Source: Acidobacteriota bacterium
Lineage (GTDB): Bacteria; Acidobacteriota; Polarisedimenticolia; QHYA01
Assembly: GCA_003223995.1 (NCBI GenBank)
Contig: QHYA01000024.1
Location: forward strand, 1 to 10,247
Direction: 5' to 3'
Length of the DNA: 10,247 nt
The notes under the pieces were generated by a model. It made no database searches. It had not been told where the DNA came from and saw nothing but the letters and a program-made list of their open reading frames with translations. Shown here one piece after another: positions 5,150 to 10,247 of the stretch (its first letter is position 1; every line of letters begins with the position of its first letter). Position numbers and translations under genes: made by a program.

Positions 5150-7006
5150 ATGCCAGGGAAAGCCTTATTGGGCCTGGGTTTCTGGCTCATCGCCTCCCCA
5201 CTCATCATGGGTCAGGGCGGGGCGGCCAGCGCAGAAAACCTGCCTCAGGACGCCCTGATCGAGCAGGTTTGCAACTCCCTCTACGTTGCCGAGGAGGCTT
5301 TCCGGTCCGACCCGCTTCTCGGGGAAAAGCTCCTGCGCGAGCTGACGAGCGAGCATCCCGCGCACGCCGCAAGCTGCATGCTGGAAATGGCGGCCAGCGA
5401 TCCCGCGGACGAGCCAGCAGGGGACGGCAAACAACCTGGGCTTCTTCGCGAGCGCTTCCTGAAAGCCGCGGCCTCCGCTCTCTCTCGTCGTAGAGGCGGT
5501 GCTTCCCTCGAACCTTCGGATCCGTCTCAAAGCGGAGGGGTTGGCTCGGCAGTTTCCGCCGCTGCATCGTCACGAGCATTTCTCGCCGGTGGCGAGCGGA
5601 AGCTCCGGGGCGGCGCGGCAGAGGCGGCTGTCGAGGAGTTTCGCTCTGCGGCCGCCGCCGCTCACAAGGCGCAGGATGCCTGGCTCGAGATGAGAGCACG
5701 GGCGATGCAAGCGAGGGCTGAGGAGCAATCGGGGCGGGCCGATCTGGCCCTGGGGATTCTCGATGAGGCCTTCTCTCTCGCCGAGGAGGCGGCCGATGCG
5801 CTCTGGCAGGCCGAGATCCTCCTCCGTTCGGGCAGGATCCTGATGGACTTGCAAAGGCCTGCCGAGGCCCTGGAGCGCTTCCTCGCCTCTTCGCAGCTCC
5901 TCGCAGGAAACCCGGGGCAGGAGCGATCGCGCCGGATCGCGCTGGGGGAGGCCGCCGGCGCTTGCGCGGAGTCCGCTCTGCAGGAAGCGGCTCATGGGAA
6001 TCCGGCAACAGCCTCGGAGCTGGTCTCCCGCGGAAGCCGCTACGCCCGGGAGGCAGAGGACGAGACGGCGGTCGCGAGGCTGCTCCTCGTCCGGGCCGAG
6101 CTGCTCGGAGGGAGAGAACGGGAGAACGCCGTGGGTCTGCTCCGGCAGGCGCTGAAGGTCTTCCGTGAGAATGCCGACGATCCGGGGATGGCGGAATCGG
6201 CGAGCCGGCTGGGACGGCTACTGGAGAAGGATCTTCCGTCGGAGTCGGCCGCCCTCCTGCGGGAGGCCGCGGAGGCGTCCTCCGCCATGGGCGATGACGA
6301 GCGGGTCGGCGACCTTCTGGCGGAGTCGGCCGAGGTGGCCCGCCGGAACGGCCTGCGGAGCGAGGCGCACAGCAGCTTGACGATCGGCCTGGGCGAGGAG
6401 TGGGCTCCACTGTCTCTCGAAGCGGCGGACAGGCTTCACCTGACCGCCGGCCACCTGGCTCTGGAGGAGGGGAAGCCCGCCGCGGCCCTGCCGGCTTACG
6501 CGGCGATTCCAGGGACTCGCGGCGTCGGCGGAGAGGCGCGCTGGGGAGAGGGGATCGCCAAGCTTCGGCTCGGCCATCCGGAAGCGGCGGCACAGGTCCT
6601 GCTCGTGGCTCTGCCGAAAGAGGAACTTCCGAGCCGTGCCCTTCTGGCCGCGACCTTGACCTCTCTCGACCGTGCGGGTCGCTCGGGGGATGGGGAAGCG
6701 TTGAGACGCATGCTTCGGAGGCTCCTGCCGGAACCTCCACCCACCTCCGGAGAGGGCGTTGCTGAAGCGACGGCCGCTCTCACGGCCCTGCTCGATCTGC
6801 TCGACGGAGCCGATGCGCCCGCGCGTTCCTGCGCTGACCGGCTCGCGGGCTCCGAAGATCCTCAGGCTCTCTACGATGCGGCTGGCCTGTACGCTGCACT
6901 GGGGATGCGGTCAGAGTCTCGCTTGGCGCTTTCCCGCGCCAGGGGCCTCGGGCTCGATCCTGTCCTCCCCTTGCTCGATCCTTCCTTCGACCGCCCCGAT
7001 CGTTGA
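5150..7006 (+). CDS. Secreted all-helical TPR-repeat protein, function unknown
   Basis: The protein has 618 residues. Residues 1-28 are a clear signal peptide (MPGKALLGLGFWLIASPLIM, cleavage near ASA/EN), which supports ATG 5150 although only a weak CCAGG precedes it. The mature protein is exported, with no lipobox and no further obvious membrane segment. Most of the chain from about 140 to the end is Ala/Leu/Glu-rich helical pairs with degenerate TPR character, such as ARAEEQSGRADLALGILDEA (about 189-207) and SGRILMDLQRPAEALERFL (about 227-245). Residues 85-135 are a low-complexity linker rich in Gly, Ser, Pro and Asp. Similar repeat arrays often scaffold a C-terminal enzyme such as a CHAT protease, but none is seen here; the chain ends in DPSFDRPDR. 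It lies 111 nt after the acyltransferase on the same strand and converges with the 8604-7042 gene, the stops being 35 nt apart. Partner and role are unknown. Confidence 0.8.
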   Translation: MPGKALLGLGFWLIASPLIMGQGGAASAENLPQDALIEQVCNSLYVAEEAFRSDPLLGEKLLRELTSEHPAHAASCMLEMAASDPADEPAGDGKQPGLLRERFLKAAASALSRRRGGASLEPSDPSQSGGVGSAVSAAASSRAFLAGGERKLRGGAAEAAVEEFRSAAAAAHKAQDAWLEMRARAMQARAEEQSGRADLALGILDEAFSLAEEAADALWQAEILLRSGRILMDLQRPAEALERFLASSQLLAGNPGQERSRRIALGEAAGACAESALQEAAHGNPATASELVSRGSRYAREAEDETAVARLLLVRAELLGGRERENAVGLLRQALKVFRENADDPGMAESASRLGRLLEKDLPSESAALLREAAEASSAMGDDERVGDLLAESAEVARRNGLRSEAHSSLTIGLGEEWAPLSLEAADRLHLTAGHLALEEGKPAAALPAYAAIPGTRGVGGEARWGEGIAKLRLGHPEAAAQVLLVALPKEELPSRALLAATLTSLDRAGRSGDGEALRRMLRRLLPEPPPTSGEGVAEATAALTALLDLLDGADAPARSCADRLAGSEDPQALYDAAGLYAALGMRSESRLALSRARGLGLDPVLPLLDPSFDRPDR

Positions 7007-7041
7007 TCCAACGTCCGCGTTCCCATTTCTGATCCCAGTTG

Positions 7042-8604
7042 TCATTTCTTCTCTATCAGGCCTGGGGCGGCTGAGATCCTGTAGATGACGACCGGAGGCA
7101 CGTCCGCCGGAGTGCGGAAGAGATGCCGGGGGGGATACTCGCGCGCCTGCCAGGGGAGGTCCGGGGCGTCGAGGACGAACCGTTCCACCGCTTGTCCACG
7201 CGAGGCGAGGGCCTCGAGAAAGATCTGTTCCGAAGGGGCCCCGATGAACCCTTCCCAGTCCCGCCTGGGTGTGAACAGAAAATCGCCTCGCTTCGAGTTC
7301 TTCTGCAGGAACTCCACCGCTCCATCGATGGGTCCCCGGACCGGTCGGAGGAGGCTCTCCGCGTAGTCGTACAGGTCGGTCCTCAGCAGTCCCGGGCGTC
7401 CCGAGGGGGGCCAGAGCGACAGTGGGAAACCGAGCAGGTGAGTGAACAGGTGGATCCCGACCAGCCCTGCTATCCAAGCGGGACGCGTCTTCCGCACGGA
7501 GCAGATGGCCCCGGCGAAAAGCAGCGCCGCGAGGGGGAGAATGTTGATGACGTAGCGGAAGCCGATGATCATCACCAGCCTGGGCCAGAGGGTCAGGTTG
7601 CTCAGGAGGACCGAAAGCAGGATCGTCACCGCCAGCCGCCGGCTCCAGCCCGCCCCCACGAGCCGCCCGCCCGCCAGCACCGAGAGGATGGCGATGCCGG
7701 GGAGAGGGAGAAGGCAGCGGTTGAGATCTCCCAGCACCCAGGCCGTGCGGGAGGGATAGTCCGAGAGGTCAGTTGCCGCCTCCGCCGCGAAAGCAAAGGG
7801 GGGAAAGCATATGAAGAAGGGGATCGTGAGGACCGCCGCCGCGAACAGCCCGGCGACCAGCCGCCGGTCGAACGATCGCCAGCCGCGAGTCAGGACGCGC
7901 CCTGCCACCACGGAGGGCGCCGTTGCGCCGCAGACCAGGTAGTTGACATGGAACAGAAGGCCGATGGCCGCCCCGAAACGCAGCCAGCCCCATCTCAGGC
8001 CGTCGCCTGCGAGCTTCCGGCCCAAGCGCCAGGTGAGCCAGACGGTCATCAGGCCGCAGAGCGCGAAGGGGAGGCGCGCGGTGAACGTCCCCTGGCCGAA
8101 GAGGGCAAAGAAGCCCGCGACGAGATACGACGGCAGCCAGGACTTCCCGAACAGCAGATGCGAATCGAAGTCGATGGCGTAGAACTGCGCCACGAGGTTG
8201 TTCCCGTCCCAGACGCGCGGCAGCCCGAAGCGGAGCGTATTGCGCCCGAGCAGCGCCGTTTCAGCCTCGTCCTGCCAGAGACGCGGAGCCCCGAGCCCAT
8301 AGAGGAGCAGGAGGGCGGCGAGCCCGAGGATGACACACAGGGCGATTCTCTCAACGAGCGTTGGCGAGCCGGGCTGCTGTGTCGGTTCGAAAGGCTCCTG
8401 GCGCGGGACCGTTCGCCGCGCGGCCCTGCCCGAGCGCTTGTGCCGGCCCATCTGTGGAGCGGTTCGAGCAAAGCGCCTGGACAGGACCCTCGGCCGCACG
8501 AGCCCGGCCCCATGCTCAGAGGCGGCCGGCCCGATTTTCGCCACGAGAGGCTGCGGGCAGGGCGAGTCCACACGAAGGGGCTGCTTGCAGGGAAGCGGGG
8601 TCAT
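7042..8604 (-). CDS. GT-C type membrane glycosyltransferase (PMT/ArnT-like), possibly internally shortened
   Basis: A predicted polytopic inner-membrane enzyme moving a sugar from a polyprenyl-phosphate donor to an external acceptor. It has 520 residues from ATG 8604, or 469 from ATG 8451 (residue 52). The first start overlaps the upstream stop as ATGA, which favours it, but the first 80 residues are Pro/Arg-rich and unlike the family. The first membrane segment is about 84-104. LWQDEAETALLGR follows (109-121), whose Asp112-Glu113 match the catalytic acidic pair in the first external loop of GT-C enzymes. Further hydrophobic segments lie near 156-170, 178-193, 208-229, 249-269, 300-312, 323-338, 352-368 and 377-395, then a soluble C-terminal tail. 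FRYVINILPLAALL (349-362) is typical of late GT-C helices. Between WRLGRKLAGDG (192-202) and LLFHVNYLV (216-224) the family usually has further helices with an R-x-x-R-Y motif, and these are not seen. The substrate is unknown. Confidence 0.78.
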   Translation of the reverse strand: MTPLPCKQPLRVDSPCPQPLVAKIGPAASEHGAGLVRPRVLSRRFARTAPQMGRHKRSGRAARRTVPRQEPFEPTQQPGSPTLVERIALCVILGLAALLLLYGLGAPRLWQDEAETALLGRNTLRFGLPRVWDGNNLVAQFYAIDFDSHLLFGKSWLPSYLVAGFFALFGQGTFTARLPFALCGLMTVWLTWRLGRKLAGDGLRWGWLRFGAAIGLLFHVNYLVCGATAPSVVAGRVLTRGWRSFDRRLVAGLFAAAVLTIPFFICFPPFAFAAEAATDLSDYPSRTAWVLGDLNRCLLPLPGIAILSVLAGGRLVGAGWSRRLAVTILLSVLLSNLTLWPRLVMIIGFRYVINILPLAALLFAGAICSVRKTRPAWIAGLVGIHLFTHLLGFPLSLWPPSGRPGLLRTDLYDYAESLLRPVRGPIDGAVEFLQKNSKRGDFLFTPRRDWEGFIGAPSEQIFLEALASRGQAVERFVLDAPDLPWQAREYPPRHLFRTPADVPPVVIYRISAAPGLIEKK

Positions 8605-9308
8605 CTGTCCAGATCGCCAAGCCGGCGGCGGACCTGCTCGGCTGTCTCCACGGGAACTCCTGCCAGCGAGAGGATCGCTTTGTACTGGCGCCTTGCGCCC
8701 GGCCGGTTGCCCGACTTTTCGAAGGCTTCTCCGAGTATGAGATGGCCCGTCACGCTGCCCGGAGCGAGACGCAGGATTCGCTGCGCTTCCTCGGCCGCCT
8801 CGCTCACGCGCCCGCTGCGCAGAAGGGCCGAGGCCAGATTCTCCTGTCGTGGCATGTCGGACGGCGCAACGGAGCGTAGGCGCGCCGCGGATTGGAGGGC
8901 GTCATTGATTCGGCCCAGGACGATCTCCGCCAGGGCGCGCGCCTCGATGACGCGAGGTTCCCGCGGTGAAAGTGTTTCCGCCTGACGGTAGGCATCGAGG
9001 GCACCCTTCCAGTCTCCCGCGGCCTCGAGGGCTAGGCCCAGGTTGTAGACGTGGCGGGGATCGGCCGGGTCCTCGAGCTGAGCGAGGCGATACTCCGCCG
9101 CCGCCCGCAGCGGCTGGCGCTGCCCGAGCAGGATCTCACCGAGGATGGCATGGGCTTCCGCGGCGTCGGCGTGGCTCGCGCCGCTCTCGATCGCGCGGGA
9201 GGCGGCGTCCAACGCATCCTCCAGGCGTCCTGTTTTCTTGTAAAGCTGCGACAGGACGACCAGGTCCGTGGGGATCGGCTCGGGGCTTCCGGCAGAGGCG
9301 CGCAGCAT
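8601..9308 (-). CDS. TPR-repeat segment, probably the C-terminal part of the adjoining TMTC-like gene
   Basis: 235 residues from ATG 9308, made of about six TPR units: roughly 14-47, 49-80, 84-115, 117-148, 152-183 and 186-217. GLALEAAGDWKGALDAYRQA (91-110) and ILGEAFEKSGNRPGARRQYK (191-210) are clear TPR helix pairs. There is no signal peptide or membrane segment. An AGAAGG lies 8 nt before the ATG (9322-9317), so independent translation is possible. However, the same frame remains open upstream to a TAA at 9329-9327 and reads YEKAEP just before the Met, which is itself TPR-like. This suggests the start is internal to a longer TPR domain. The upstream frame encodes the membrane half of a TMTC-like protein, which in its relatives carries TPRs fused behind it. 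The stop overlaps the next gene's ATG as ATGA, so the glycosyltransferase is probably translationally coupled. Confidence 0.75.
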   Translation of the reverse strand: MLRASAGSPEPIPTDLVVLSQLYKKTGRLEDALDAASRAIESGASHADAAEAHAILGEILLGQRQPLRAAAEYRLAQLEDPADPRHVYNLGLALEAAGDWKGALDAYRQAETLSPREPRVIEARALAEIVLGRINDALQSAARLRSVAPSDMPRQENLASALLRSGRVSEAAEEAQRILRLAPGSVTGHLILGEAFEKSGNRPGARRQYKAILSLAGVPVETAEQVRRRLGDLDR

Positions 9309-10247
9309 GGGCTCGGCCTTCTCGTATTAAGCAGCGCGCCTCGGCTCGGATCAACATGCCATCGTCCTTCCAGTCCCCGATCCGGGCCCAGGTCCGGGCT
9401 CCCAGCCCCAGCAGAATGGTCAAGGGGATCGCTGCCGAGGCCCGACGGCCGCGGACCGGCAGGAGTCCCGCCATCCTCCGCACCGCGAGGGCCGTGCTGC
9501 CGGCCAGGGCGACCGTCAGGCCCCAGCACGGAAGGAAGAAGAGGCGCTCGGCCATCATGGTGCCGATCAGGATGAAAAGGTTGGAAGTCAGGCAGTAAGC
9601 TGCGGCGAACGATGCCAGGCCGAAGGCAATCGTCCTCTCCCCGCGAGCGAACGACCAGAAGAAGGCGAGAGCGAGCCCCAGGGCAAGACACAGTGAGACG
9701 AGGACGACGGGATCGAGGATCGAGAAGGGAAGGGGGAAGGATCCCTCGGAATAATCACTCGCGAGACACGCCGGCCAGAAGTAGAGCTTGATGTACCTCG
9801 CGAGCAGGGAGAGCGCTGCGACCGGCCTCCAGGAGGTCGGGAGCAGAACGAGCGGGTTGTCCACCGATGTGATCGCTGAAGGACGGAAAACTCCCCCCGT
9901 GACGATGACGCGCAGCCCCAGGGAGGCAGCAATGGCGGCGGCAAACGGCCAGCAAGGCAGGAGCCGGAGCAGCGCCGCCCGGATGCCGCGCGGCGCAGGC
10001 GCTCGATGGTGGGCGAACTCGGCGGCGATGCCGATCGGAAGGCAGGCGGACGGAGTCTCCTTGTAGAGAAGCCCGGCGAGAAGCGCAAGAAACACTCCGC
10101 CAGCCGGCAGCCAGCGAGCCGGCGGCACGGAGAATCGATCCGCCTCCCGCCAGCCCAGGTAGATCAGAACCGCGAGCAGGCCCGAGCCGGCCGATGCCAG
10201 CTCCTTCAGTCCGACGATGGCGGCGACGGACTCGGAATTGATGGGGT
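9136..10247 (-). CDS. TMTC-like membrane protein (DUF1736 type), 5' end beyond the window, 3' part out of frame
   Basis: Bacterial relatives of TMTC proteins couple a GT-C-like membrane domain to TPRs and are linked to protein O-mannosylation in animals; the bacterial role is unclear. The frame is open to the right edge and reads PINSESVAAIVGLKELA there, the conserved segment seen as HPxNTEAV in the family. The gene is therefore partial, and GTG 10128 is not its start. Counting from that GTG, hydrophobic helices lie near 8-23, 57-79, 102-120, 138-160, 167-190, 200-217 and 232-243. SVDNPLVLLPTSWRPVAALS (88-107) with ARYIKLYFWPACLASDYS (110-127) is the DUF1736 hallmark, and MMAERLFFLPCWGL (191-204) is also typical. 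The native frame is recognisable to about residue 264 (DWKDDGMLIRAEA, nt 9337). After that it is Arg/Pro/Gly-rich out-of-frame sequence ending at TGA 9136, while TPR coding resumes in another frame from 9326. Confidence 0.8.
   Translation of the reverse strand, partial: PINSESVAAIVGLKELASAGSGLLAVLIYLGWREADRFSVPPARWLPAGGVFLALLAGLLYKETPSACLPIGIAAEFAHHRAPAPRGIRAALLRLLPCWPFAAAIAASLGLRVIVTGGVFRPSAITSVDNPLVLLPTSWRPVAALSLLARYIKLYFWPACLASDYSEGSFPLPFSILDPVVLVSLCLALGLALAFFWSFARGERTIAFGLASFAAAYCLTSNLFILIGTMMAERLFFLPCWGLTVALAGSTALAVRRMAGLLPVRGRRASAAIPLTILLGLGARTWARIGDWKDDGMLIRAEARCLIREGRAHAARLCRKPRADPHGPGRPVAALQENRTPGGCVGRRLPRDRERREPRRRRGSPCHPR

Noticed and set aside
5205..6740. A 511-codon minus-strand open frame opposite the secreted TPR gene
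   Set aside because: The translation is Pro/Arg/Ser-rich with no domain pattern, whereas the + strand has a signal peptide and TPR periodicity.
7004..7041. A short inverted repeat (CGTTG-ATC-CAACG) between the convergent genes as a bidirectional terminator
   Set aside because: Only five base pairs and no T-run on either side.
7123..8985. A 620-codon + strand open frame opposite the GT-C and TPR genes
   Set aside because: Low-complexity charged translation, antisense to a protein with membrane helices and to clear TPRs; it spans two real genes.
1..10247. CRISPR arrays, tRNA genes, integrase or toxin-antitoxin modules, phage genes
   Set aside because: None seen on either strand: no regularly spaced repeats, no tRNA-like cloverleaf noticed, and no such protein motifs. 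The group II intron is the only mobile element supported.

Overview
This is a GC-rich bacterial chromosome segment, probably from an uncultured environmental lineage. The gene mix is a lipoprotein of the sulfatase superfamily, a large secreted TPR protein, a TMTC-like membrane protein with TPRs, and a GT-C glycosyltransferase. That mix resembles Acidobacteriota or similar deep-branching groups. This is an impression from gene content; there is no rRNA or other marker here to prove it.

Left half, + strand: a sulfatase-superfamily lipoprotein (3-1577) runs into an RNase III frame (rnc, open from 1492 to 2169). Next comes a complete group II intron on the minus strand (2206-4222) with its reverse transcriptase/maturase (3858 down to 2284). 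It is followed by a left-handed beta-helix acyltransferase (4235-5038) and a secreted all-helical TPR protein (5150-7006). Without the intron, rnc and the acyltransferase would be only 48 nt apart and probably co-transcribed.

Right half, minus strand, convergent: a TMTC-like membrane protein enters from the right edge (10247 down to about 9337 in its proper frame). It is followed in another frame by a TPR segment (to 8601), which is coupled by an ATGA overlap to a GT-C type glycosyltransferase (8604-7042). The membrane part and the TPR segment look like one gene broken near 9327-9337.

The strongest observation is the intron insertion site. The predicted EBS1 loop of the intron (4032-4040) contains AAGGAG. 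It matches the reverse complement of the 5' exon over nine bases, and the exon bases it recognises are the Shine-Dalgarno sequence of the acyltransferase gene, read on the opposite strand. The intron therefore sits antisense, flush against a ribosome binding site, and leaves that site intact. The second theme is a set of apparent small deletions or frame breaks: at the sulfatase/rnc junction, in the TMTC-like gene, and possibly inside the GT-C gene. They could be real decay or sequence/assembly errors.
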